From NCBI GenBank assembly GCA_041485165.1, contig JBGPJC010000002.1, positions 10,678 through 74,677 on the forward strand: 64,000 nucleotides of DNA. The letters run 5' to 3'. The DNA comes from JAAFGT01 sp041485165 (lineage in GTDB: Bacteria > Acidobacteriota > Terriglobia > Acidiferrales > UBA7541). The first letter of the stretch is position 1. Each line of letters begins with the position of its first letter. Shown here one piece after another: positions 52,026 to 62,051 of this stretch. Under the pieces are notes generated by a model, which ran no database searches, had not been told where the DNA came from, and saw only the letters and a program-made list of their open reading frames with translations. The position numbers and the translations under genes are program-made.

Positions 52026-52106
52026 GTAGGGGCACGGCGAAGCCGTGCCCTCTGCGGGAGGAGCACCAGCACCGGAGAAGAGGGCACGGCTTCGCCGTGC
52101 CCCTAC
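52026..52106. repeat. Inverted REP pair flanking the RAYT gene on its 5' side
   Basis: GTAG, GGGCACGGC-GAA-GCCGTGCCC (52026-52050) and the facing copy ending CTAC at 52106. The right-hand head supplies the stop codon (52103-52105) of the acyl-CoA synthetase gene. Confidence 0.85.
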
Positions 52107-53953
52107 GAGATTTGGCCGGCCTGGGCGGGGCGGGGTTGGGCGACATCGGCGTACAGTTGCTCAATCGCGTCCCGGTAGCGCTCTTCGATCACCCGGCGTC
52201 TCAGCTTCAACGTGTAGGTGAGCTGGCCGTCATCGAATGTGAAGTCTTTGTCCAGCAGCGCGAATCGCTTGATCTTTTCGTATTGGGCCAGGTCATGCGT
52301 CAGGCGGGTCACCTCGTGGTCGATCAGCTCCCGCGTCCAAGGATGAGTCAGCACCTCGTGGGGTGAGGTGAATTTTACCCCCGCCTCCCGGGCGGCGGTT
52401 TCGACCGCCGCGAGATTGGGGACGATCAGCGCGCTGACAAATTTTCTCCGGTCGCCGACCACCACCGCGTTGAGGATATAGGGGCAGGATTTCAACAGGT
52501 TTTCAATCGGCTGCGGAGCTACGAACTTGCCGCCAGCCGTCTTGATCAGGTCTTTCTTCCGGTCGGTGATGCTCAGGTAGCCGTCCTTGTCGAGCACGCC
52601 GATATCGCCGGTGCGGAGCCATCCGTCCGGGCCCAGCGCCTCGCGCGTCGCCTCCGGCTTGTTGTAATAGCCCATCATCACGCACGGGCCGCGCACCTCA
52701 ATTTCTCCGTCTTCGGCGATGCGCACCTCGACGTTGGGAATCAGCTTCCCGGAAGTACCCATGCGGTTCTGCGCCGGCGTGTTGGTGCAGACGATGGGCG
52801 AGGTTTCCGTCAGGCCGTAGCCCTGATAGACGCGGATGTCCACGCCCCAGAAGAATTCAGCCAGCTCTTTCGACAGCGGCCCGCCACCGGCGATGAACGA
52901 GCGGATCCGGCCGCCCATCGCTGCGCGGATTTTGGAGTAGATCAGCCGGTCGGCCACGGCCCACTTGAGGCGCAAACCGAGCGACGCCGGGCGGACGCTG
53001 GACTTCCACGGCGCGGCCTCTGCGGCAACCAGCATTCCCCAGTCGAAGAGCCATCGCTTCAACCCAGTGAACTTGCGGCCCCGCTGCATCAAGCCGGCGA
53101 AAATCTTTTCGAAGAATCGCGGCACCGCGGCGACCAGGTGGGGGCGCACCTCGAGGAGCGCCTGCTGGACGTCCTCCATCCGCTCGACATAGGCCACGGT
53201 CATCCCGGTAAAGAAATACATGTAGGCGAGTTGGCGCTCGTAGACGTGAGACAAAGGAAGAAACGAGAGGCCGATGTCAGCGGGGCGGAAATCTGGAGTG
53301 ACCGCATCGGTGGCGTTCGAGCTGAGGTTGCGGTGCGAGAGCATCACCCCCTTGGGCTCGCCCGTCGTCCCGGAGGTGTAAATCAGTGTGGCCAGTTGCT
53401 CGGACCGCACCTGGGCGGCGCGCCCGCGGTATGACTCAACTTCGCTCGCTCCGGCGCCGGCAATCAGCGTCTCATAGTCCAACGCCTCGCCCTCCGCGAG
53501 GACGATTGCGCCCGCGGCGTGCGGATCGGCGCGGAGAGCGGTCTTGGCGACGATGATGTGCTGGAGTTCCGAAAGATTGGGGCGCAACAAGGCCACGGCG
53601 TGCGCCTGGTCGGCCCCGGCAACGAAGACCGCTTTGGCCCCGGAATCTTTCAGGATGTAACCCATCCGCTCGATCGATTCGCGAAAATAAATGGGCACGA
53701 CCACCGCGCCGAGCCCGGTCACCGCAAAGTCGGCCACGTGCCATTCCGGGCAGTTCGGCGCGAATACTCCCACTCGATCGCCGGCCTTTACTCCCAGCTC
53801 GTGCAGCGCCCGCGAGAATCCGGCGATGCGCCGCAGAAATTCGGCCGAGGATATCTCCTGCCAACCGGAGGGCAGGCGAAACATCTGCGTCCGCGGTGAG
53901 GGATAACGGTCCAGGGCGGCAAGCAGGCGTTGCGGGAGCGGCGGATAATCCAT
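52103..53953 (-). CDS. Long-chain acyl-CoA synthetase (AMP-binding)
   Basis: 616 residues. It activates fatty acids to acyl-CoA through an acyl-AMP intermediate. The P-loop-like AMP motif LIYTSGTTGEPKGVM is near residue 175. YQGYGLTETSP and GWLRTGDIGVLDKDGYLSITDRKKD (split here as the A5/A8 motifs) follow, with a C-terminal Lys in IKTAGGKFVAPQPIEN. The last codons QIS and the TAG stop lie at the REP junction. In the paralogous fragment nearby the tail instead reads PRPASKP. ATG 53953 starts MDYPPLPQRLL. Confidence 0.92.
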   Translation of the reverse strand: MDYPPLPQRLLAALDRYPSPRTQMFRLPSGWQEISSAEFLRRIAGFSRALHELGVKAGDRVGVFAPNCPEWHVADFAVTGLGAVVVPIYFRESIERMGYILKDSGAKAVFVAGADQAHAVALLRPNLSELQHIIVAKTALRADPHAAGAIVLAEGEALDYETLIAGAGASEVESYRGRAAQVRSEQLATLIYTSGTTGEPKGVMLSHRNLSSNATDAVTPDFRPADIGLSFLPLSHVYERQLAYMYFFTGMTVAYVERMEDVQQALLEVRPHLVAAVPRFFEKIFAGLMQRGRKFTGLKRWLFDWGMLVAAEAAPWKSSVRPASLGLRLKWAVADRLIYSKIRAAMGGRIRSFIAGGGPLSKELAEFFWGVDIRVYQGYGLTETSPIVCTNTPAQNRMGTSGKLIPNVEVRIAEDGEIEVRGPCVMMGYYNKPEATREALGPDGWLRTGDIGVLDKDGYLSITDRKKDLIKTAGGKFVAPQPIENLLKSCPYILNAVVVGDRRKFVSALIVPNLAAVETAAREAGVKFTSPHEVLTHPWTRELIDHEVTRLTHDLAQYEKIKRFALLDKDFTFDDGQLTYTLKLRRRVIEERYRDAIEQLYADVAQPRPAQAGQIS

Positions 53954-54091
53954 GGGTCTGCTTTGGACTCTACTCCCCGCATTCATTCGGCGCAAACGCC
54001 CGCCGCCTGCTTGTCAACTTGCGCGCCGCAAAAGATGCGACTGGCCACAGTTGCCTGCTGGCGTGCCAGTCTCGTCTCGCCTTCTGTCCTG

Positions 54092-54436
54092 CTAAGTCAC
54101 TGAGGTGCGGAAACGGCGGCGTGCCACTGGCGCGTCCGCAATTCGGACAATGACTCTTTTTCCCAGCACCTTCGCGGCGCGTGTGATGGTCTCAAGAGAA
54201 ACGGCGGTGTTTCGTGGATCGAGCAGCCGGTCGAGTTGAGAGCGGCTGGTGCGCAATTCTCTGGCCATGGCCTGCTTGGTCTTTTGTTGTTTCTTCATCG
54301 CCTGCTCGAGTTGCCATGCCAGGACTCGCTTGGTGGCGGCCGCCTCGACTTCCTCCCGGATTCCGCGCTCTTCCAGATAGCTGTCAAAGCTGGAGCCGCT
54401 GTGGTCGTAGCGCTTGCGTTGCTTTTTTCCTTTCAT
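54092..54436 (-). CDS. XRE-type HTH antitoxin (HigA-like)
   Basis: 114 residues. The C-terminal half has a helix-turn-helix (KQAMARELRTSRSQLDRLLD, then LETITRAAKVLGKRVIV). A charged N-terminal part has SSFDSYLEERGIREEVEAAA. It overlaps the toxin gene by ATGA, with the toxin first, which is the higBA order. The antitoxin probably binds the toxin and the promoter palindrome at 54861. Confidence 0.83.
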   Translation of the reverse strand: MKGKKQRKRYDHSGSSFDSYLEERGIREEVEAAATKRVLAWQLEQAMKKQQKTKQAMARELRTSRSQLDRLLDPRNTAVSLETITRAAKVLGKRVIVRIADAPVARRRFRTSVT

Positions 54437-54849
54437 TGCAGTCCCCTTTCGTGTTTTTCCTTGTTTCTCCGCGCCAGCGCCAGATCATCGTCCGGCGTCT
54501 TGTGCGTCTTCTTGATGAAGCCGTGCAGCAGGATCATCCGGCCCTTCCGGTCGATGTAGAACAGAACACGCGCAATCCGGTTATGCGAAAGATTAATGCG
54601 TACCTCGCAGATGCCCTGCCCCAGCGGCCGGCACACCGGCATACCGACTGGCCAGCCGAATTCGACGGTCTTGATGTCTTCTCCGATGCGCTTGCTGTCG
54701 TCGGGGTAGGGCAACCCCTTAATCCACTCCCGAACGGGCTCGCGGCCAGTTTCCGTGCGGAAGAAGATCGCTGGAACTCGCTTGCCCGGTTGATTCGGGT
54801 TTGCGGCACCCGCGCCCGGAGCTAAGGCTGATTTCTTTAGCTTCTTCAC
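54433..54849 (-). CDS. RelE/HigB-family toxin (Gp49-like)
   Basis: 138 residues. It shows REWIKGLPYPDDSKRIGEDIK, GWPVGMPVCRPLGQGICEVRI, ARVLFYIDRKGRMILLHGFIKKT and a basic C-terminus, the phage-derived Gp49/HigB pattern. Such toxins cleave mRNA on ribosomes. GTG at 54849 is preferred, because the palindrome at 54861-54878 lies just upstream; ATG 54879 would put that operator inside the gene. An N-terminal extension of about 25 residues (KKSALAPGAGAANPN) is unusual. Confidence 0.82.
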   Translation of the reverse strand: MKKLKKSALAPGAGAANPNQPGKRVPAIFFRTETGREPVREWIKGLPYPDDSKRIGEDIKTVEFGWPVGMPVCRPLGQGICEVRINLSHNRIARVLFYIDRKGRMILLHGFIKKTHKTPDDDLALARRNKEKHERGLQ

Positions 54850-54860
54850 TCGCGCCCTAT

Positions 54861-54878
54861 TGTACCACATGCGGTACA
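54861..54878. promoter_or_regulatory. Operator palindrome TGTACC-N6-GGTACA of the toxin-antitoxin pair
   Basis: A perfect 6-base inverted repeat with a 6-base spacer, 11 bases before the chosen toxin start. It fits autorepression by the antitoxin-toxin complex. Confidence 0.55.
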
Positions 54879-55011
54879 TTCGTCAACATGCTTCTTATCT
54901 GGCTGTCAATCAGGCATCTTCAGCTCGTTGATGTGCGGACAAGTTCCGATGCTTCCCCCAGGTTCAGAATGCGCCGGCAACTGCGGTACACTTCTCACCG
55001 GGAGCTGTCCG

Positions 55012-56694
<1,683 letters not shown>

Positions 56695-56880
56695 CGGGCG
56701 GTTCGCCCGGCGCGGAGATACCATGGCTGTCTTGCAGGCGCTGGCAGGACTATAATTTTTCGGGCAACCGTTCGACCCGGCGGGCATCAGAATTAGCAGC
56801 CAGCCCGCCGGACAATTGAGCCCATGTTCAGCACGGGGATGAGTTCGACAAATCACCTGCCCACAAGGAGAGATGTGCTC

Positions 56881-58077
56881 ATGCGAAAAACTTTGGCCGT
56901 CTCCATCGTCTTCTGCCTGGTGTATACGCCGCTGCTGGTGTCTGCGTCGCCGCCATTTCCCCAGGATGCCAATGGCGGGTACTTTTCCCCCGAGCAGCTC
57001 GACAACCTGGTCGCCCCCATCGCCCTCTATCCTGACCCGCTGCTCTCGCAAGTCCTGCTGGCCGCGACTTTCGTCGACCAGGTGGACGAGGCCGGGCGCT
57101 TTGTGCGCGCCAACGGCCCCAACGGGATCGACGAGCAGTACTGGGACGTCAGCGTCAAAGCCGTTGCGCACTATCCCGCGGTCATCTCCATGATGGCCGA
57201 CAGGCTTGATTGGACCACGTCTCTGGGACAGGCTTACGTCAGCCAGTCCACCGACGTGATGATGTCCATCCAGCGCCTGCGGCACATGGCCCACTCGCAG
57301 GGCAACCTGATTTCCACTCCACAGCAGGAGGTGATCGTCCAGGGAGAGTACATCCGCATCGATCCTTACCAGCCGCGCTACATCTACGTCCCAGTTTACG
57401 ACCCGGCCATTGTTTATTACCGCCGCCCGGCGTTTGGCTTTGCCATTGTCTTCGGTGCCGGCCTGCTGATCGGAGCGTGGCTGAACCACGACTGCGACTG
57501 GGGCGGGCGCCGCATTTTCTACCACGGGTGGGAAGGTGGAGGATGGGTGGGGCGGGCGCGCCCGGTAATTGTGGTGAACAACATTTACGTCAACAACCAC
57601 TACCGCACCGTCGTCGTGAACCGCACCGTGGTCAACCGCACGGTCAACTACAACAATCTGAACCGCTACAACAGCATCCACCGCGAAGTGAATTACAACA
57701 ATGTCCGTATCAACAACAATCCCAGAGGAGAGAACCGCCCCGGCGGCAACAAGGTCCACAACCGCAATATGAACACCGGCGACCCGCGGCTCGATCGGTC
57801 CCGCGGGCGGGAAAATCAAAACCGCCCGGCACCGCCCGAGCGGAAGGTTCCGCAGCAACAACAGCGCCCCCCGCAGCAGCGGCCTGCGCCGCCCCCGCAA
57901 GCGCGCACGGATCAACGCCCCGGCCCCCACGCCATGGGAAGAAGCGAAGGCGGCCAAGATACGCGAGCCTCGAGCCAGCGCGGGCAATCCAGCCGGGCGG
58001 AGGCCAACCGGCCCCCCAAACCCCCTCCGCAGAAAAGCACCCAGACGCAAAAACCCGATCAGAGGAGGCGTCCATGA
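56881..58077 (+). CDS. Exported DUF3300-domain protein
   Basis: 398 residues. Signal peptide MRKTLAVSIVFCLVYTPLLVSA, then DUF3300 (about 30-190: LDNLVAPIALYPDPLLSQVL, AVAHYPAVISMMADRLDW, YQPRYIYVPVYDP). A hydrophobic segment follows, then a long Asn/Arg/Tyr-rich stretch (YNNLNRYNSIHREVNYNN) and a Pro/Gln/Arg tail. Asn-rich composition suggests a disordered surface region. The ATG is coupled by ATGA to the DUF2950 gene, the usual partner. GTG 56875 is an alternative start. Confidence 0.87.
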   Translation: MRKTLAVSIVFCLVYTPLLVSASPPFPQDANGGYFSPEQLDNLVAPIALYPDPLLSQVLLAATFVDQVDEAGRFVRANGPNGIDEQYWDVSVKAVAHYPAVISMMADRLDWTTSLGQAYVSQSTDVMMSIQRLRHMAHSQGNLISTPQQEVIVQGEYIRIDPYQPRYIYVPVYDPAIVYYRRPAFGFAIVFGAGLLIGAWLNHDCDWGGRRIFYHGWEGGGWVGRARPVIVVNNIYVNNHYRTVVVNRTVVNRTVNYNNLNRYNSIHREVNYNNVRINNNPRGENRPGGNKVHNRNMNTGDPRLDRSRGRENQNRPAPPERKVPQQQQRPPQQRPAPPPQARTDQRPGPHAMGRSEGGQDTRASSQRGQSSRAEANRPPKPPPQKSTQTQKPDQRRRP

Positions 58078-59117
58078 ATCGCTTCGCAGATCGAGAGACC
58101 AGAAAGAAAATGACCTCGCTCTCCATGGGCAGGTTTTCGTGGCTGCTGGCTTCGTTTCTTATTGTGACCGCAACCGCCTTCACCTTTGCCGCCGCAGCCG
58201 CTCGCGCGCGGACCAGGACCCTCGAGCAGACTCAGGCCGCTAGAGAGAAGCAGGTGCAGCCGGCCTTCGCCTCGCCCGATGAAGCCATGGAGGCGGTGGT
58301 CGCCGCCGCCAAGGCCAAAGACCGCCCTGCGCTGATGAAGCTGTTCGGGCCGTCCTCCGACGAGCTGCTATCCGGCGACGATGTCGAGGACGACAAGGAC
58401 CTCGAGGACTTTGCCACCGCGGTCCAGGAGTCCGCGAAGCTATCTAAGGATGACGATGCCAGGTATTCGGTTCTCCTGGGCAAAGAAAACTGGCCATTCC
58501 CTATTCCCATCGTGAAACAGGAGAGCCGGTGGATCTTCGATACCAAAGCGGGCCTGGAAGAGATCCTCAACCGCCGCATCGGTGAAAACGAATTGTCGGC
58601 CATCAACACCTGCCGCGTCTATGCCGTGGCGCAGTGGGAATACTTTACCGAAGGGGACTGGGACCAGGACGGCGTGGCCGAATATGCCAAAAAGTTCATC
58701 AGCTCGCCGGGGCAGCATAATGGTCTGTACTGGGAGACCGCCGAGGGCGACAAGCCAAGCCCGCTGGGAAATCTCGTCGCCGAGGCGCGTTCCGAGGGCT
58801 ATTCGGTCGGGAAGAGGAAAGCGGAAGACTCCGAACACAAGCGCTCGCCCTTCCACGGATACTATTTCAAGATTCTCAAGTTTCAGGGTGCCCATGCACC
58901 CGGTGGGAAATACGGCTACATCATCAACGGCAACATGATCGCCGGCTACGCGCTGGTCGCCTATCCCGACAAGTGGGGCAATTCCGGGGTGATGACCTTT
59001 ATCATCAACCAGCAGGGACGCGTTTACGAAAAAAACCTCGGCCCGGATACCGTGAAGACGGCCGGAGCGATCACCGAATACGATCCGGACCCAAGCTGGA
59101 AGCTGGTCGAACCGTAG
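58074..59117 (+). CDS. Exported DUF2950-domain protein
   Basis: 347 residues. A membrane or signal segment (WLLASFLIVTATAFTFAAAAA) is followed by the DUF2950 body (FASPDEAMEAVVAAAKAKDR, NTCRVYAVAQWEYFTEGD, SPFHGYYFKILKFQG, YGYIINGNMIAGYALVAYPD). The start overlaps the DUF3300 stop (ATGA). DUF3300 and DUF2950 genes often occur together; their joint role is unknown and envelope-related by location. Confidence 0.87.
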   Translation: MNRFADRETRKKMTSLSMGRFSWLLASFLIVTATAFTFAAAAARARTRTLEQTQAAREKQVQPAFASPDEAMEAVVAAAKAKDRPALMKLFGPSSDELLSGDDVEDDKDLEDFATAVQESAKLSKDDDARYSVLLGKENWPFPIPIVKQESRWIFDTKAGLEEILNRRIGENELSAINTCRVYAVAQWEYFTEGDWDQDGVAEYAKKFISSPGQHNGLYWETAEGDKPSPLGNLVAEARSEGYSVGKRKAEDSEHKRSPFHGYYFKILKFQGAHAPGGKYGYIINGNMIAGYALVAYPDKWGNSGVMTFIINQQGRVYEKNLGPDTVKTAGAITEYDPDPSWKLVEP

Positions 59118-59212
59118 GAATCTCGCCGGCTTGAACAGTCACGCGGCGGCCGGGCGCAGCGCCCGGCCGCCGGTTCTTCGAACAGTTTTCCACCCGCAGG
59201 CGGGAGGACATC

Positions 59213-60115
59213 ATGTACGTCATTCTCGGCGCAACCGGCAATACCGGGAGCCGCATCGCGGAAAATCTGCTGGCCAAAGGACAGAAGGTCCGCGCAGTCG
59301 GCCGCAGCGCGGATAAGCTGGCAGGATTGGTTTCGCGCGGCGCGGAGCCGTTCACAGGATCGGTGGACGACGCCGCAGCGATGACGCGCGCCTTCACCGG
59401 CGCAAAGGCCGTCTACGCGCTGATTCCCCCCAGCATGAAAGAGAAGGATTTCCGCGGCTACCAGAAGCGCATCACCGAAGCTCTGGGGGCGGCGCTGGAA
59501 AAAAGTGGAGTGCAGTTCGCAGTGACGCTGAGCAGCTTCGGCGCCGAGCTGCCCTCCGGGACCGGCCCTATCGCCGGGCTGCATGAGCTCGAGGAGCGTC
59601 TCAACCAGATCAGCGCCCTCAACGCCCTGCACCTGCGCGCGGCCTTCTTCATGGAAAACCACCTGCAAGTGATCGGGCTGATCAAAAGCATGGGCATCTT
59701 CGGCGGCACGATCCAGGCCGACACGCGCATTCCCATGGTGGCCACGCGCGATATCGGCGACGTGGCCGCAGACGCGCTGCTGGCGCTGAGTTTTTCCGGC
59801 AAGTCTACGCGCGACATTTTGGGACAGAGGGACATCTCACACCAGGAAGTCGCACCGATCCTCGGTGCCGCCATCGGCAAGCCAAATTTGCGCTACTCCC
59901 AGGTGCCCAACTGGCAGGCCAAGATGGCCATGGCAGGAATGGGCCTCCCGGGAGGGTTGGTGGACCTGATTCTGGAGATGAACGACGCCATCAGCTCGGG
60001 AAAGATCAAGCCCACCGAGGCGCGCTCCGCGCAAAATACTACGCCGACGAGTATCGAGCAGTTCGCCACGGAAGTTTTCGCGCCAGCATTCCAAGGCAAA
60101 GCCGCCAGCGCGTAA
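59213..60115 (+). CDS. NmrA-like atypical SDR protein
   Basis: 300 residues. The NAD(P)-binding motif is VILGATGNTGSRIAENLL at the N-terminus. There is no Tyr-x-x-x-Lys pair, as in NmrA/azoreductase-like proteins that sense or reduce quinones. It has GGAGG upstream (GCGGGAGGACATC). Substrate and role are unknown. A terminator-like hairpin follows. Confidence 0.85.
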   Translation: MYVILGATGNTGSRIAENLLAKGQKVRAVGRSADKLAGLVSRGAEPFTGSVDDAAAMTRAFTGAKAVYALIPPSMKEKDFRGYQKRITEALGAALEKSGVQFAVTLSSFGAELPSGTGPIAGLHELEERLNQISALNALHLRAAFFMENHLQVIGLIKSMGIFGGTIQADTRIPMVATRDIGDVAADALLALSFSGKSTRDILGQRDISHQEVAPILGAAIGKPNLRYSQVPNWQAKMAMAGMGLPGGLVDLILEMNDAISSGKIKPTEARSAQNTTPTSIEQFATEVFAPAFQGKAASA

Positions 60116-60131
60116 ACTGGCACCCCGTGGT

Positions 60132-60154
60132 GCCCCGATCCTCGGGGCGTTTTC
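60132..60154 (+). terminator. Hairpin followed by T-run after the NmrA-like gene
   Basis: GCCCCGA-TCC-TCGGGGC and then GTTTTC, beginning 17 bases after the stop codon. It is a short GC-rich stem with a T-run on the plus strand, matching intrinsic terminators. Confidence 0.55.
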
Positions 60155-60176
60155 TCAGTATGCGAACGGGGACAAG

Positions 60177-60198
60177 GCCGGCGGGACGCCGGCGCTAC
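60177..60198 (-). repeat. GTAG-headed REP palindrome overlapping a stop codon
   Basis: On the minus strand GTAG (60198-60195), C, GCCGGCG-TCC-CGCCGGC. The TAG of the head (60197-60195) is the in-frame stop of the D-aminoacylase gene. It is the same family as 43069-43090. Confidence 0.75.
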
Positions 60199-61946
60199 GG
60201 TTGGTTTGAAGCCAGCGGGTTCGAAGCATAGCCTGGGCCGCGCAGGACTTTTCCTGGGAGAGCGTTGGTCATCTTTCCTCCCGCGATCACCGGCACGCCG
60301 TTCACCAGGACATACTCCATCCCCTCTGACAGCTGATTGGGCTCCGCGAAAGTTGCCCGGTCGGTGATTTTTTGCGGGTCGAAGATCACCATGTCCGCCC
60401 ACATCCCCGCCTTGAGCACGCCACGGTCGGCCAGGCGCATACGCTGCGCGGGCAGCGCGCTGAATTTGCGGATGGCCTCTGGGAGGCTCAGCAGTTTCTC
60501 TTCGCGCACATACTTGCGCAAAATTCGGGGAAACGTGCCGTAGGCGCGCGGGTGAGGATGCTCTTTGCCGAGCAGCCCATCCGGCGCGGTACCCTGCGAA
60601 TCGTTGCAGATGGAAACCCAGGGCTGCTTGAGCGCCAAGGAAATGTCGCGCTCGTCCATGCCAAAGACGGCGACGTAGGTAGCGGCGTTGTCTTCAATCA
60701 GCAGGTCAAAGATGGTGTCAATGGGATCCTTGCCCCACATTTTGGCGACTTCCGCGATGGTCTTTCCCTGCAGGGGAAGCAGCTTGGGATTGAATACCAC
60801 GCTGACCAGGATGGCGTCCGGGCCTGTAATCTCCTGCCATTCGTTGTCCCACTCCTCGGAAGGCGTCTCCATTTCCTTGCGGAGGCGCGCGCGTATGGCG
60901 GGGTCTTTCAACCGCTCGACCAGTTTGGCGTCGCCGCCGTCATGCGCCCACGCCGGGATGAACGCGGAGAAGGAATTGAACCACGCGGGATACGCGTAGG
61001 TGTCGGCGCCCAGGTCCACCCCCTCCGCGCGGGCCTTCTCAATTTTCGCCACCACCTCGGGCATGCGACCCCAGCTCGCCTTGCCGGCAACTTTGAGGTG
61101 CCAGATCTCGACGGGGATGTTCGCTTCCTTGCCGATGCGGATGGCTTCATCGAGCGCGGTGAGGATGCCGCTGCTTTCATTGCGCATGTGCGTGGCGTAG
61201 ATGCCGCCCCACCTCGAAGCTTCGGTGGCCAGGGCGATCAGCTCGTCGGTCTTGGCGTAAGGCGCCGGAGCGTATTCCAGAGAAGTGGAGAGGCCAACGG
61301 CGCCGTCCCTCATGGCTTCGCCGACCAGTGCCTTCATCCTCTCGAGCTCGGCCGCGGTGGGCGCGCGGTTGTCGTCGCCAATCACCAGCTCGCGCACCTG
61401 GGTCGCGCCGACATAGCTGGCCAGATTGATTCCCATGCCCTGCTTTTCGAGCCGCGCGAAATATTCGTGAAAGGAATTCCAATCAGCCTTGATTTGCAGG
61501 TGCTCGTAAGTCCTGCTGCCGCCTTTGCGCAATACATCATTGAGCGGGGCCGCTGAGCCGCCCTCGCCGGTGATCTCCGTGGTGATGCCCTGATAGATTT
61601 TCGACGGCAGGTGCGGATTCACCAGGATAGTCAGATCGGACTGGCCGAGCATGTCGATAAATCCCGGGGCAACCACTTTCCCGGCAGCATCAATGGTCTG
61701 CTTCGCAAAGCATTGCGGAGTGCACAACTTGCCGATCGCGGCGATGCGTCCATTGCGGATGCCGATGTCACCGCGGTACCACGGCGAACCGGTGCCGTCC
61801 ACAATCCTTCCATTGCGTATGATCAAATCGTAGGTTGCGGGGGCGATGTCTGGAGCCGGCGCCGCGGTCTTCTTTTCCGGCCCGGCCCAGCCGGGCGTGG
61901 CGGCGACGAGCAATGTCACCGCGATGCAAATCTTTTTCAGATCCAT
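60195..61946 (-). CDS. Exported N-acyl-D-amino-acid deacylase-like amidohydrolase
   Basis: 583 residues with a signal peptide (MDLKKICIAVTLLVAATPGWA). The amidohydrolase body has LIIRNGRIVDGTGSPWYRGD, GIYATHMRNESSGIL (His ligand), VEIWHLKVAGKASWGRM (His ligand), and the family C-terminus GVLKAGMWADMVIFDPQ. The usual N-terminal metal motif HxH is replaced by DMLGQSD, and GNCG by GEGGS, so metal binding differs from classic D-aminoacylases. It may act on D-amino-acid-containing cell-wall fragments. Its TAG stop comes from a REP head. Confidence 0.82.
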   Translation of the reverse strand: MDLKKICIAVTLLVAATPGWAGPEKKTAAPAPDIAPATYDLIIRNGRIVDGTGSPWYRGDIGIRNGRIAAIGKLCTPQCFAKQTIDAAGKVVAPGFIDMLGQSDLTILVNPHLPSKIYQGITTEITGEGGSAAPLNDVLRKGGSRTYEHLQIKADWNSFHEYFARLEKQGMGINLASYVGATQVRELVIGDDNRAPTAAELERMKALVGEAMRDGAVGLSTSLEYAPAPYAKTDELIALATEASRWGGIYATHMRNESSGILTALDEAIRIGKEANIPVEIWHLKVAGKASWGRMPEVVAKIEKARAEGVDLGADTYAYPAWFNSFSAFIPAWAHDGGDAKLVERLKDPAIRARLRKEMETPSEEWDNEWQEITGPDAILVSVVFNPKLLPLQGKTIAEVAKMWGKDPIDTIFDLLIEDNAATYVAVFGMDERDISLALKQPWVSICNDSQGTAPDGLLGKEHPHPRAYGTFPRILRKYVREEKLLSLPEAIRKFSALPAQRMRLADRGVLKAGMWADMVIFDPQKITDRATFAEPNQLSEGMEYVLVNGVPVIAGGKMTNALPGKVLRGPGYASNPLASNQP

Positions 61947-62051
61947 AGACCCTCCCCGGCACAGAGCATACCTTTCCCTCCTATCCCTGTCAGTGGCATT
62001 TCCGTAGCGGCGGCTGTTTCCGCGCCCTGCGCGGCGCGACTCCAGAGTAAA

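Larger units (their letters stand above)
51365..52106. mobile_element. REPtron: RAYT gene between two REP pairs
   Basis: A 742-base unit consisting of REP pair, REP-associated tyrosine transposase gene, REP pair. Each pair has two facing copies of the same GTAG-headed hairpin. This is the domestic layout described for RAYTs and their cognate REPs, in which the transposase recognises the GTAG-headed hairpin. No target-site duplication is evident. Confidence 0.8.

Noticed and set aside
57210..58073. Upstream open extension of the DUF2950 frame through the DUF3300 gene
   Set aside because: It overlaps a well-supported gene in another frame. The ATGA junction at 58074 and the signal sequence mark the true start.
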